A stretch of 64,000 nt of DNA, from the NCBI RefSeq assembly GCF_004328705.1, contig NZ_CP035319.1, positions 1,674,001 through 1,738,000 on the forward strand, given 5' to 3'. Every line of letters begins with the position of its first letter. Within the stretch, counting starts at the first letter, position 1. Below, one piece after another: positions 41,376-52,482 of this stretch. The notes below the pieces were generated by a model, which made no database searches, was not told the DNA's origin, and saw only the letters and a list, made by a program, of their open reading frames with translations. The translations under genes and the position numbers were made by a program. This DNA is from Rhodococcus sp. ABRD24. Lineage in GTDB: Bacteria > Actinomycetota > Actinomycetes > Mycobacteriales > Mycobacteriaceae.

Positions 41376-41424
41376 GCTGAGAGGTCCTTTCATGCGCTCA
41401 CCGCGCGTGAAGGGACCTCTCAGC
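41376..41424. terminator. 22-bp hairpin between fprA and the amidohydrolase gene
   Basis: Arms 41376-41397 and 41403-41424 pair over all 22 positions if G-U pairs are allowed, with a five-base loop. It begins 28 bases after the fprA stop and ends 14 bases before the next gene. It is longer and stronger than needed for a terminator and may belong to a dispersed palindromic repeat family, although no second copy was seen in this window. Confidence 0.65.
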
Positions 41425-41437
41425 CGTTCTACGGGGC

Positions 41438-42190
41438 ATGATGAACAACGTGTTTGACGCACACGTACACATCATCGACCCGCGGTTCCCGCTGGTGGAG
41501 AACAACGGGTACCTGCCCGAGCCGTTCACCATCGACGATTACCGCGCCCGGATGGCCGGGTTCGGTGTCGACGGCGGCGCCGTGGTGACCGCGTCGTACC
41601 AGGGCACCGGGCAGCCCGGGCTGCTCGCTGCGCTGGAGGAACTCGGCGACGGCTGGGTGGGCGTAACCCATCTGGCGGCCGACGCCACCGACGACGACAT
41701 CCTCGCACTGGACCGTGCCGGTGTGCGCGCGGTCCGATTCAACCTGCGGCGCAGCGCCACCGATGTCCGACTGCTCGCAACGCAGGCGCAGCGCGCGTAC
41801 GAACTCGTCGGCTGGCACGCCGAGTTCTATGTGGACGCGACGCTGCTGCTGTCCCTCGAGCCGGTGTTTGCGAAGCTCCCTGCGGTCAGCATCGACCACC
41901 TGGGCATGTCGACGCGGGGCCTGCGCTATCTGCTCGATCTCGTCGACCGTGGCGCCAAGGTGAAGGCCACCGGCTTCGGCCGCACCTCCATCGACGACGT
42001 CGGCGACGCGATCCGCCGGATCCACGCCGTCAATCCCAAGGCGCTCATGTTCGGAACCGACCTGCCCGGCACCCGTGCCCGACGCGCGTTCGAGGCCGCC
42101 GACATCGACATCATCGCCGACGCGGTGGGCGACGACCTCGAGGCCGTACTCGGCGGCAACGCGCGTGAGTGGTATCGCTGCGGATCCTGA
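41438..42190 (+). CDS. Amidohydrolase-family metal-dependent hydrolase
   Basis: This 250-residue TIM-barrel protein belongs to the amidohydrolase-2 group (related to pyrone-dicarboxylate lactonase and to decarboxylases). The N-terminal FDAHVHIIDPRFP gives the first two metal His; SIDHLGM gives a later His; MFGTDLPGTRA carries the conserved Asp near the end. It probably hydrolyses a lactone or amide, but the substrate is not indicated by its neighbours. Start ATG 41438 or the next ATG at 41441, which has better spacing from GGGG. Confidence 0.8.
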   Translation: MMNNVFDAHVHIIDPRFPLVENNGYLPEPFTIDDYRARMAGFGVDGGAVVTASYQGTGQPGLLAALEELGDGWVGVTHLAADATDDDILALDRAGVRAVRFNLRRSATDVRLLATQAQRAYELVGWHAEFYVDATLLLSLEPVFAKLPAVSIDHLGMSTRGLRYLLDLVDRGAKVKATGFGRTSIDDVGDAIRRIHAVNPKALMFGTDLPGTRARRAFEAADIDIIADAVGDDLEAVLGGNAREWYRCGS

Positions 42191-42201
42191 GACCCGCCCG
42201 G

Positions 42202-44616
<2,415 letters not shown>

Positions 44617-44737
44617 ACTCAGTTCTCTCCATCCGTCGAGTGGAACCGCCCCAGCGGCCTGCGGTCTCTGTGTCTCACTTCGTGTGCGCCTACCCGAACC
44701 TTTATACGGGCCCTATACGGACATGGCGTCCCACCTG

Positions 44738-45148
44738 TCAGCGCACCTCGTTGATGCGCAGCAGGTTGCCTGCGGGATCACGGACGGCGCAGTCGCGGAT
44801 GCCGTACGGCTGGTCGATCGGTTCCTGGACGATGTCCGCGCCGCCGGCCTCGAGCTTCGCGAAGGTCTCGTCGAGGTCGGGGGTCGCGAGCGTGAGGATG
44901 GCGTACGTGCCCTTGGCCATCATCTCGGTGATCGTGCGGCGTTCGTCGTCGGTGATGCCGGGGTCGGCGGCTGGGGGATGCAGTACCAGGGAGGTGCCGG
45001 GCTGGTCCGGGTGGCCGACCGTGATCCAGTACATCCCGTTGTAGCCGACCTCCTTGCGGACCTCGAAGCCGAGAAGGTCGCGATAGAAGGCCAGGGAGGC
45101 CTCGTGGTCGGTGTGCGGAAGGAAGGCGGAGTGAATGGTGATGTCCAT
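44738..45148 (-). CDS. VOC-superfamily (glyoxalase-like) protein
   Basis: This 136-residue protein has the paired beta-alpha-beta-beta-beta units of the vicinal oxygen chelate fold. HSAFLPHTDHEASLAFYRDLLGFEV starts unit one (motif given in part), ILTLATPDLDETFAKLEAGG unit two, and it ends DCAVRDPAGNLLRINE with the usual metal Glu. Such proteins range from glyoxalases to antibiotic-binding proteins. ATG 45148 is preferred to a GTG three codons earlier. It lies ten bases after the AraC gene and is co-transcribed with it. Confidence 0.82.
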   Translation of the reverse strand: MDITIHSAFLPHTDHEASLAFYRDLLGFEVRKEVGYNGMYWITVGHPDQPGTSLVLHPPAADPGITDDERRTITEMMAKGTYAILTLATPDLDETFAKLEAGGADIVQEPIDQPYGIRDCAVRDPAGNLLRINEVR

Positions 45149-45158
45149 GGCAGTCACG

Positions 45159-45626
45159 CTAAGTGCAGTGCGCCGGTCGCGCTTCTCGATTCCTGATCGG
45201 TCTGGTCACCTGTTTCGAGACACACGACGGCATCTCCTCCGTTGCCCGCTCCGCCTGGCGCCGATACGTGCTGGGTGACACACCGACCAGCTCGGTGAAC
45301 CGCGTGCTGAAGGTTCCCAGTGACGAGCAGCCGACCTCGAAACAGATCTCGGTGACGCTGAGGTCGCCGCGGCGCAGCAGCGCCATCGCCCGTTCGATGC
45401 GCCGCGTCATCAGATAGCTGTACGGAGACTCGCCGTACGCGAGTCGGAACTGGCGGCTCAGGTGCCCGGCGGACATGTGCACGCCACGGGCGAGTGCCTC
45501 GACGTCCAGCGGCCGCGCATAGTCCCGGTCCATCCGGTCGCGCACGCGGCGCAGCAGTGTGAGATCGCGCAGGCGCTGCGCCTCGGTTGGTGTCCTACTC
45601 ACCTGCGCGATCGTGCCACGTTGCAC
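45159..45626 (-). CDS. AraC-family regulator, DNA-binding domain only
   Basis: This 155-residue protein consists of an AraC helix-turn-helix pair (residues 25-130: VEALARGVHMSAGHLSRQF and VTEICFEVGCSSLGTFSTRF ... VGVSPSTYRR) with short tails and no ligand domain. The two-gene unit AraC then VOC is widespread in actinobacteria, and the VOC protein may bind the inducer. GTG 45626 is the only start that keeps the first helix; its ribosome site is very close. Confidence 0.82.
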   Translation of the reverse strand: MQRGTIAQVSRTPTEAQRLRDLTLLRRVRDRMDRDYARPLDVEALARGVHMSAGHLSRQFRLAYGESPYSYLMTRRIERAMALLRRGDLSVTEICFEVGCSSLGTFSTRFTELVGVSPSTYRRQAERATEEMPSCVSKQVTRPIRNREARPAHCT

Positions 45627-45682
45627 CCTCGTTGCCCAGGGCCTCGGCTAAGAACCATCAGCCCAGGACCATCAGCCCAGAA

Positions 45683-46165
45683 TCAGAGGAGGAGCACCGC
45701 GGCGAGCCACAGCCCGACCGCGAGAAGCGCACCGAACAGTTCGACGAGAATCGACAACCCGACGGCCTTGGTGGCGTGCACGGTCGAGGTCCACGCGTCG
45801 CGGTGAGTTCGGTGCCGGGCGGCCTCGGCGACATACGTGCCCAGCAGGAAGCCGAGGAAGAGTCCGATGACGGGGACGACGAAGAAGCCGACGATCCCCA
45901 CCAGTCCACCGAACATCACCGACCGGTTGGGGACGCCGGCGTCGCGTATCCGTCTGCCCGGCCACGTGTACTTGACGACCCCCGAAGCCACGAGCAGCAG
46001 CGTGGCCACCGCGAACACGATCCATCCGGTGGAGGTGGCGTCGAGGATCGCCCACACCAGCAGCGCGGCGGCAATCAGCAGCGTGCCGGGCAGGATCGGC
46101 ACGACAATGCCGACCAGCCCGACGAGCATCACCAGGCCGAGCAGAACCTCGACGCCGGCGCTCAC
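45683..46165 (-). CDS. DUF456 membrane protein
   Basis: This 160-residue protein has four to five helices and the DUF456 pattern: [14 protein letters not shown] in the first pair, [18 protein letters not shown] in the cytoplasmic loop, and [24 protein letters not shown] in the glycine-rich middle. Its role is unknown. GTG 46165 overlaps the purT stop by four bases, so it is co-translated with purT. Confidence 0.83.
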   Translation of the reverse strand: MSAGVEVLLGLVMLVGLVGIVVPILPGTLLIAAALLVWAILDATSTGWIVFAVATLLLVASGVVKYTWPGRRIRDAGVPNRSVMFGGLVGIVGFFVVPVIGLFLGFLLGTYVAEAARHRTHRDAWTSTVHATKAVGLSILVELFGALLAVGLWLAAVLLL

Positions 46166-47364
46166 TCCGGCACGACGACGCGCACCCGCGACGCGGCCTC
46201 GCGGGCCCGCTCACGTGCGGTCTCGACATCGGGTCCCGTGGACACCGCGACGCCCATGCGCCGGCGGGTGAACGCCTCGGGCTTGCCGAACAGGCGCAGA
46301 TCGGTCTCGGGGACAGCCAGCGCGTCGGCGACGCCCTCGAATCCGACACCCACGGCGTCGACGCCGCCGTAGATGACGGCGGACGCGCCGGGCGCCGCGA
46401 GCGTCGTGTCCACGGGCAGACCGAGGATCGCGCGGGCGTGCAGTTCGAACTCCGAGAACCGCTGCGAGCGCAACGTCACCAGGCCGGTGTCGTGCGGGCG
46501 CGGGCTCACCTCGGAGAAGTAGACGTCGTCACCCTTGACGAACAGTTCGACGCCGAAGATGCCGCGGCCACCGAGCGCGGCGGTGACCTTCTCGGCGACC
46601 TCACGGGCGGCCGCGAGGGCGGTCGGGGTCATCGCCTGCGGCTGCCACGACTCGACGTAGTCGCCCGAGTCCTGCAGGTGCCCGATCGGTGCGCAGAAGT
46701 GGGTGCCGTCTACAGCACGGACGGTAAGAAGGGTGATCTCGTAATCGAAGTCGACGAAGCCCTCGACGATCACCCGCCCCTTGTTCACGCGGCCACCGGA
46801 AAGCGCGTAATCCCAGGACTTTTCGAGGTCCTCGGCGCTGCGGGCCACGGACTGCCCCTTGCCCGACGACGACATCACCGGCTTGATGACGCACGGGAAC
46901 CCGATCCGCTCCGCGGCAGCGCGAACCTCATCGAGTGAGTCCGCGAACGCATACGGAGACGTCGGCAGGCCCAGTTCCTCGGCGGCGAGGCGGCGGATGC
47001 CCTCGCGGTTCATGGTCAGCTGCGTCGCGCGGGCGGTGGGGATGACGACGGCGAGGCCGCGCTCCTCCACCTCGGCGAGCGTCTCGGTAGCGATGGCCTC
47101 GATTTCCGGCACCACGAAATGCGGGGACTCGTCCTCGATCAGGCGCAGCAACTGCTCCCGATCACCCATGTCGATGGTGTGGGCGCGGTGCGCCACCTGA
47201 TGCCCGGGGGCGTCTGCGTAGCGGTCGACAGCGATCACCTCGACGCCGAGGCGTTGCAGCGCAATGATCACCTCCTTGCCGAGCTCGCCGGAGCCCAGCA
47301 GCATCACGCGGGTGGCGCTCGGGCTCAGGGGGGTGCCGATCCGGGACGGTATGTCATCACGCAT
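46162..47364 (-). CDS. purT: Formate-dependent phosphoribosylglycinamide formyltransferase
   Basis: PurT makes formyl-GAR from GAR, formate and ATP, step three of purine synthesis without folate. The 400-residue ATP-grasp protein has [21 protein letters not shown] at the N-terminus (motif in part), [13 protein letters not shown] as ATP loop, and [16 protein letters not shown] near the C-terminal active site. ATG 47364 was chosen because it gives the usual length. The 216 bases between it and the GntR gene hold no further gene. Confidence 0.94.
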   Translation of the reverse strand: MRDDIPSRIGTPLSPSATRVMLLGSGELGKEVIIALQRLGVEVIAVDRYADAPGHQVAHRAHTIDMGDREQLLRLIEDESPHFVVPEIEAIATETLAEVEERGLAVVIPTARATQLTMNREGIRRLAAEELGLPTSPYAFADSLDEVRAAAERIGFPCVIKPVMSSSGKGQSVARSAEDLEKSWDYALSGGRVNKGRVIVEGFVDFDYEITLLTVRAVDGTHFCAPIGHLQDSGDYVESWQPQAMTPTALAAAREVAEKVTAALGGRGIFGVELFVKGDDVYFSEVSPRPHDTGLVTLRSQRFSEFELHARAILGLPVDTTLAAPGASAVIYGGVDAVGVGFEGVADALAVPETDLRLFGKPEAFTRRRMGVAVSTGPDVETARERAREAASRVRVVVPE

Positions 47365-47580
47365 GGTCGGACTATATGCGGTTGGTCCGGTCATTCTGCC
47401 GCGATGGGAGTCGGCCTCCACGCCCGTCCGACGCTGCCAGGGGAAGGACGGGCCCTCCTGCCGATACAGCTTTTCGTGGTGTGGAAGTACTTCGCGCCCG
47501 ACGAACGGGCCCACAGCGCCTCGAGCAGATCGAGGAACGATCGGCACCGACTACCGGACCTGATGCGGTATTCCCGAATG

Positions 47581-48279
47581 TCACCAAGTGGAGTCGACTT
47601 CGGTCGGCGAGTCGATGCGGTCCCACACGGTCGCCGCATGGGTCTCGAACAGGTCCGCGGCAACCTCGGCATCACCGATTCGCAGTGCCTCGACCAACGG
47701 TGCGTGAGTCTCGCTGATCTCAGTGAGATCCGCGTAGAAGAGGCGATTGCTGACCAGCGTGAAGCCGCGCACGCAGCCTTCGACCATCGCCCAGATTTCG
47801 GACATCAACGGATTGCCACCGACTTGCCAGACTCGGCGGTGGAAGGACGTGTCCGCCTCGATCATCGCCCGCAGGTCGTCCGCGGCCGCGGCCTCGCGCA
47901 TGCGGTCAAGGTCCATTTCGAGCGCGCTGATGAACTCGGGGCTGGTCTGCGCGCAGGCAAGCTTGGCTGCCAGGCGCTCGAGCGGTATCCGAACCTGGTA
48001 CGCATCACGCGCTTCCTGCTCGCTGATCTCCGCTACGAAGCTGCCCTTTCGGGGTATCTGAAGTACCAGCCGTTCACGGGTCAACCGCAGCAAAGCCTCT
48101 CGTACCGGTGCCTGGCTGATCGACATTCGTCGTGCGATGTCTTGCTCGCCAAGGCGCTCGCCCGGCTGAAGCTCGCCACAGGCGATGGCGTTCTTGAGCC
48201 GCTCGTAGACCTGGTCGGACAGTTTGAACCGGCCGACGGGGGCATACAGGTCGCCGGACGGATGGGGAGAAGCTGCCAC
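47581..48279 (-). CDS. GntR-family regulator, FadR (FCD) subgroup
   Basis: This 232-residue protein has an N-terminal winged helix (LSDQVYERLKNAIACGELQPGERL ... SQAPVREALLRLTRERLV, given in part) and a C-terminal FCD helical domain with metal-type His/Asp residues (DTSFHRRVW, THAPLVEAL, FETHA). FCD regulators usually sense organic or sugar acids. It is divergent from the RraA-led catabolic operon, so it should repress that operon; four CGAT repeats in the shared region are candidate sites. GTG 48279 has GAGGA six bases upstream. Confidence 0.9.
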   Translation of the reverse strand: MAASPHPSGDLYAPVGRFKLSDQVYERLKNAIACGELQPGERLGEQDIARRMSISQAPVREALLRLTRERLVLQIPRKGSFVAEISEQEARDAYQVRIPLERLAAKLACAQTSPEFISALEMDLDRMREAAAADDLRAMIEADTSFHRRVWQVGGNPLMSEIWAMVEGCVRGFTLVSNRLFYADLTEISETHAPLVEALRIGDAEVAADLFETHAATVWDRIDSPTEVDSTW

Positions 48280-48315
48280 GCGTAGTCCTCGTTTCGTTCA
48301 CAAGCCCGCCAGGGG

Positions 48316-48387
48316 TTGACAGAAGTGATGCAGGTCACCACTATAGCAAAAACGCCAATCGATTGACGATTAGCGATGAAACGATTG
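48316..48387 (+). promoter_or_regulatory. Promoter and repeat cluster before the catabolic operon
   Basis: A TTGACA at 48316-48321 is followed 17 bases later by CACTAT (48339-48344). Next comes the perfect palindrome CAATCGATTG (48356-48365) and four CGAT steps at 48360, 48367, 48374 and 48382, that is at 7, 7 and 8 base spacing. The cluster lies between promoter and ribosome binding site (GAGG at 48387-48390), a good place for a repressor such as the adjacent GntR protein. Confidence 0.5.
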
Positions 48388-48396
48388 AGGTATGCG

Positions 48397-49065
48397 ATGA
48401 CCGACCATCCCTGCGAGTCCATCGATCTGGAACGCGTGCGATCAGAACTGACGGCGTCTGTGATCTGCGACGCACTCGACGGTCTCGGCTTGCGGAGACA
48501 AGCGCTCGGTACCGGGATCGCGCCGCTGGAGAATCATCACGTCATGGCGGGTTTTGCCTTCCCCGTCGCCATTCAGCGTGTCTACGACGTTCCGGCCGCA
48601 CCGTTTCGCGGGCTTGTATCCGCATTGGACGCAATAGGTCACGATGAGATCTTCGTGACCCCCACTGCCCGGGCGACGGACCTGGCGGTGTGGGGCGAAT
48701 TGCTCTCCAATGTGAGCCGCACCCGCGGCGCAGTAGGCGCGCTGACGGACGGCCTGGTGCGCGACACCCGACAGACCAGGGAGGTCGGCTTTCCGGTCTT
48801 CTCCGCGGGCACGATTCCGTACGACAGCATGGGCCGGCACGAAATCGTGTCGCACCGGACACCCTGCTTGATCGATGGCGTGCGTATCGAGCCGGGGGAC
48901 TTGATATTCGGCGATTCCGATGGCGTCGTCGTCGTTCCGTCCGCGCGAGCAGCAGAAGTGGTTGCGAGTGCCTTTACGAAGCGCGCCAGCGAGCGCCAGT
49001 TCATCGATGCGGTGCTGGGAGGGTCCACCGCGACCGCGGCCTACGCCAAGTACGGAGTCCTGTGA
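48397..49065 (+). CDS. RraA-like / HMG-aldolase family protein
   Basis: This 222-residue protein belongs to the RraA family, which includes class II 4-hydroxy-4-methyl-2-oxoglutarate aldolases, oxaloacetate decarboxylases and the RNase E inhibitor RraA. GALTDGLVRDTRQTREVGFPVF holds the metal Asp and substrate Arg (motif in part), and GDLIFGDSDGVVVVP is the second signature. Its place at the head of a sugar-acid-type operon argues for an enzyme acting on a 2-oxo acid. ATG 48397 with GAGG six bases upstream was preferred to ATG 48376. It overlaps the next gene by one base (TGATG). Confidence 0.82.
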   Translation: MTDHPCESIDLERVRSELTASVICDALDGLGLRRQALGTGIAPLENHHVMAGFAFPVAIQRVYDVPAAPFRGLVSALDAIGHDEIFVTPTARATDLAVWGELLSNVSRTRGAVGALTDGLVRDTRQTREVGFPVFSAGTIPYDSMGRHEIVSHRTPCLIDGVRIEPGDLIFGDSDGVVVVPSARAAEVVASAFTKRASERQFIDAVLGGSTATAAYAKYGVL

Positions 49066-50369
49066 TGAACCGAGAACGCCTGGCCGCCCTGGACGCCTAC
49101 GTAATCGACAGCACCGTGAAGGGGTTTCCCGTTCTCCCCGGCGGTACGACCGTGCAGGATTTCTCGGCAGGCGGCCCCTCCCTGTTCGATGCAGGGTTCC
49201 TTCCTCCGATCATGGTGCTGAGGGACAGTGCCCTACGCACGAACATCTCGACGATGGCCGACTTCTGCCGTCGGCACGGTGTCCTGTTCGCGCCGCACGG
49301 AAAGACCATGATGGCTCCGCAGCTCGTGCAGCGACAGCTCGATGCCGGCGCCTGGGCCGTCACAGTTGCGACCCCGTCGCAGGCACGAATGTATCGGTCG
49401 TTCGGTGCCAGCCGCATCCTGCTCGCGAACGAACTCGTCGACCCTGCAGCGGTCGCCTGGCTGATGACCGAAATGGACGCCGACCCAGGGTTCGAGTTTC
49501 TCTGCTATGTCGACTCCGTAGCGGGGGTCGAGCTGTTGGCGGGTGCCTTGGACACCATCCCAGGATCGAATCAGTTACAGGTACTGATCGAGGTGGGCGC
49601 CCCGGGGGGCAGGACCGGAAACCGGACTTCGACCGGTGTGATGGCAGTTGCGAACCGCGCCGCCGAGATCCCGCGGCTGAAGGTGCGTGGCGTCTCCGGC
49701 TTCGAAGGCGTGCTTGCTCACCACGCTGATGAGGCTTCGTTGGAGGTCATCCGCGGATACCTGCGCGAGTTGCGTTCAGTTGCGGAAGCAGTCCGGCAGG
49801 TACTGGGTCCAGTCGACGACCCGAATCCTGTCGAGCCCTTCCTCGTCTCGGCCGGTGGGAGCGCGTACTTCGACCTTGTCGCCGACGAGTTGACGCGTGG
49901 CTGGGATTCGGACCAGGTCCAGGTCGTAGTTCGTAGTGGCGCCTACCTCACCCACGACTCGGAGTACTTCGCCGAGCTCTCCCCTTTCAGCCGATCCCCA
50001 CTGAACGAGCCGGAACAACCCGGCCTGACCGCAGCGATCGAGATCTGGGGGTCCGTGCTGTCCATACCGGAACCCGGATTGGCCCTGGTCGGAGCCGGTA
50101 AACGTGACGTTCCGTACGACATTCATCTGCCGCTCGCCGAGGCGGTCCGGCGCCGGGACGGCAGCACTGTCGACCTACGCGGCATTGTCGTCGAGGAGGT
50201 CAACGACCAGCACGCGTATCTGCGCGGCGACGTCCGGGGGCAGCTGGAGGTCGGGGACTGGGTGCGATTCGGAATCTCGCATCCCTGCACCGCTTTCGAC
50301 AAATGGAAGCTCATCCCGGTGGTAGACGACGACCACCGCGTCATCGACTGTGTTCAGACCTTCTTCTGA
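49065..50369 (+). CDS. Fold-type III PLP enzyme (D-threonine aldolase / D-serine dehydratase-like)
   Basis: This 434-residue enzyme has an alanine-racemase-like barrel, residues 50-290, with the PLP Lys in FAPHGKTMMAP, and a C-terminal beta domain with the metal-binding His and Cys in GISHPCTAFDKW. Family members need a divalent metal and cleave or dehydrate beta-hydroxy-D-amino acids. D-glucosaminate dehydratase, as I remember it a Mn-dependent PLP enzyme, could belong here, which would fit the kinase and KDPG aldolase in this cluster. D-serine, D-threonine or D-hydroxyaspartate are the alternative substrates. It overlaps the RraA-like gene and is followed by ridA after 99 bases. Confidence 0.83.
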   Translation: MNRERLAALDAYVIDSTVKGFPVLPGGTTVQDFSAGGPSLFDAGFLPPIMVLRDSALRTNISTMADFCRRHGVLFAPHGKTMMAPQLVQRQLDAGAWAVTVATPSQARMYRSFGASRILLANELVDPAAVAWLMTEMDADPGFEFLCYVDSVAGVELLAGALDTIPGSNQLQVLIEVGAPGGRTGNRTSTGVMAVANRAAEIPRLKVRGVSGFEGVLAHHADEASLEVIRGYLRELRSVAEAVRQVLGPVDDPNPVEPFLVSAGGSAYFDLVADELTRGWDSDQVQVVVRSGAYLTHDSEYFAELSPFSRSPLNEPEQPGLTAAIEIWGSVLSIPEPGLALVGAGKRDVPYDIHLPLAEAVRRRDGSTVDLRGIVVEEVNDQHAYLRGDVRGQLEVGDWVRFGISHPCTAFDKWKLIPVVDDDHRVIDCVQTFF

Positions 50370-50468
50370 ATCGATTCTCCTGACCTGCACCGATTCAAGG
50401 GTGCAGTTGTACGCACTTGCGCCGCAATGCATGCGGCGATCACTACATCCTGAATGCGAGGGATCAAA

Positions 50469-50891
50469 ATGAGTAAACGTCAAGTATCGACCACCAAGGC
50501 TGCCGCCCCCGGAGCCTTCTACTCGCAGGCCATTGTGGCCAACGGGTTTCTCTATACCGCGGGCTTGGGTCCGCAGCATCCGGAGACCGGTGAGATCGTC
50601 GGCACCACCGTTGCCGACCAAACCGAACAAACGATCAAGAACCTAGAGGCGGTCCTGGCTGTGGAGGGTCTCGACCTGTCCGATGTGGTGAAGGCAACCG
50701 TGCATCTGGCCGATCTCGCGCAGGACTTCCGTGCGTTCGACAAGGTCTATCGTCATCATTTCCCTGCGCCGCTTCCCGCTCGAACGACTGTGGGATCCGA
50801 ATTGTGGGGGATTCGCGTCGAGATCGACGTCGTCGCAGCTCTGCGTCCTGAGCTGGACTCGCCACCGCAACCGCGCCAGGAGTCTCGATGA
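50469..50891 (+). CDS. RidA-family enamine/imine deaminase
   Basis: RidA proteins hydrolyse reactive enamines and imines that PLP dehydratases release, giving 2-oxo acids and ammonia. The 140-residue protein has the YSQAIVANGFLYTAG start and the catalytic Arg in LPARTTVG, and ends VEIDVVAAL. This fits well directly downstream of a PLP dehydratase. ATG 50469 has GAGGGA six bases upstream, and the stop overlaps the permease start by four bases. Bases 50370-50468 before it contain no gene. Confidence 0.88.
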   Translation: MSKRQVSTTKAAAPGAFYSQAIVANGFLYTAGLGPQHPETGEIVGTTVADQTEQTIKNLEAVLAVEGLDLSDVVKATVHLADLAQDFRAFDKVYRHHFPAPLPARTTVGSELWGIRVEIDVVAALRPELDSPPQPRQESR

Positions 50892-52279
50892 CGGAAACCC
50901 TCGCCGGGGTGCTCGCCGCGCCCGGCAATACGTGGACCACCCAGGACACCACGCTGATCCTCTGGGCGATGTTCTCCATCGCAGTGGCGGTCGTGCTGAT
51001 CCTTCGTTTCAAAGTTCATGCGTTCGTCGCTCTGACCATTGCAACACTGCTTCTGGGCTTCACCGCCGGCCTCAGTACCAGCAAGATCGTCGGGACATTC
51101 GAAGCCGGAATGGGGGCGACGCTCGGGGCGATCGCCGGGCTCGTGGTCCTCGGCTCCATTCTCGGAAAGCTCATGGCCGATTCCGGCGGGACCGATGTCA
51201 TCGTCGAACGGCTGCTCCACCGCGCTCGACCTCGGGCTGTTCCCTGGTTGATGGCTCTGATCGCGATCATCATCGGTATCCCGCTGTTCTTCGAGGTTGG
51301 GTTCGTACTGATGATCCCGATCATCTTTGCGGTAAGCCATCGGATCGGTGGATCACCGATGAAGGTGGCAATTCCTGCCTTTGCGGCACTATCGGTTCTC
51401 CACGGCTTGGTTCCACCACATCCGGGCCCACTGATCGCAATCAAGGCGCTGGAAGCAGACCTCGGTAAGACGTTGGTCTACGGACTCATCGTCGCAATTC
51501 CTGTAGCGATCATCGCCGGGCCGATCTTCGGTAACTTCATCTCCAAGACGGTCAATCCGACTCTCCCGAAGGCGATGGTCGAGGAGTTTCTGAGCCGAGA
51601 GAAGGCCCAGAACCCGCCATCATTCGGGATTGCTCTCGGCACATTGCTCCTGCCCGTGCTGCTGATGCTCTTCAAGACAGTCGTGGATTTCAGCACCGAG
51701 GAGGGCACCGGTGGAATTCGGGCGTTTGCCGAGTTCATAGGCGATCCCCTCATCGCGATGCTCATCGCGGTCATCGTCGCGATGTTCACCTTCGGAATCC
51801 TCCGGGGCACCGGTGCTACCCGTCTCACCGAACTCGTCGGCAGTGCCTTCCCGCCGATTGCGGCGGTAACGCTCATCGTCGGCGCGGGCGGCGCCTTCAA
51901 ACAGATGCTGCTCGATACCGGAGTCGGTGACGCCATCGGAAAGGCCGCCGAATCCTCGCAGATGTCACCCCTACTCCTTGCGTGGCTCACCGCTGTAGCG
52001 ATTCGCTTCGCGACCGGCTCGGCCACGGTCGCCACCGTGACTGCTGCCGGAATCATGGTTCCCGTGATGGCTCAGGTTCAAGGGACCGAGCCCGCCCTGG
52101 TCGTTCTGGCAATCGGTGCCGGGTCGCTCTTCTTCTCCTTCAACGACGCAGGTATCTGGCTCGTGAAGGAGTACATGGGTACCAGCCTCATCGACACATT
52201 CAAGACGTGGTCCGTCATGGAAACACTCATCTCCGTTTCGGGACTGGCGGGCGTGATGGTGCTCGGTTTGATCGTCTGA
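50888..52279 (+). CDS. GntP-family permease (gluconate/sugar-acid type)
   Basis: This 463-residue membrane protein has about 12-14 helices and GntP-family motifs: GAIAGLVVLGSILGKLMADSGGT, IPLFFEVGFVLMIPI, HGLVPPHPGP, and ATGSATVATVTAAGI (long ones in part). Members carry gluconate, 2-keto-3-deoxygluconate-type acids or D-serine (DsdX) with protons. It is the last gene of the RraA-led operon and would bring in the substrate of the pathway. A strong terminator hairpin follows. Confidence 0.9.
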   Translation: MTETLAGVLAAPGNTWTTQDTTLILWAMFSIAVAVVLILRFKVHAFVALTIATLLLGFTAGLSTSKIVGTFEAGMGATLGAIAGLVVLGSILGKLMADSGGTDVIVERLLHRARPRAVPWLMALIAIIIGIPLFFEVGFVLMIPIIFAVSHRIGGSPMKVAIPAFAALSVLHGLVPPHPGPLIAIKALEADLGKTLVYGLIVAIPVAIIAGPIFGNFISKTVNPTLPKAMVEEFLSREKAQNPPSFGIALGTLLLPVLLMLFKTVVDFSTEEGTGGIRAFAEFIGDPLIAMLIAVIVAMFTFGILRGTGATRLTELVGSAFPPIAAVTLIVGAGGAFKQMLLDTGVGDAIGKAAESSQMSPLLLAWLTAVAIRFATGSATVATVTAAGIMVPVMAQVQGTEPALVVLAIGAGSLFFSFNDAGIWLVKEYMGTSLIDTFKTWSVMETLISVSGLAGVMVLGLIV

Positions 52280-52287
52280 CCATCCCC

Positions 52288-52322
52288 GGTCACCCGCACA
52301 GTGCAGACATGTGCGGGTGACC
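52288..52322. terminator. 13-bp hairpin between convergent operons
   Basis: Arms 52288-52300 and 52310-52322 are perfectly complementary around a nine-base loop. It starts nine bases after the permease stop. Because the IclR gene converges on it from the right, it may serve both directions. The rest of 52280-52482 holds no gene. Confidence 0.7.
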
Positions 52323-52482
52323 GATGGTCCATGACGCAAGTCGAACGAGAGTGACTGCACACGAACAGCTCTCACCGCTCACGGTCCTCCAGAAGGGAGG
52401 GCGACGAGCACGCAGATGGTGCGAATTGCAGGTTCCGACGAGCGCCGACGGCATCGGCTGCAAAACAGTTCTGAAATCTACT

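Noticed and set aside
45640..45675. Short direct repeat ACCATCAGCCCAG, two copies, upstream of the AraC gene region
   Set aside because: Two 13-base copies only; likely local slippage with no clear function.
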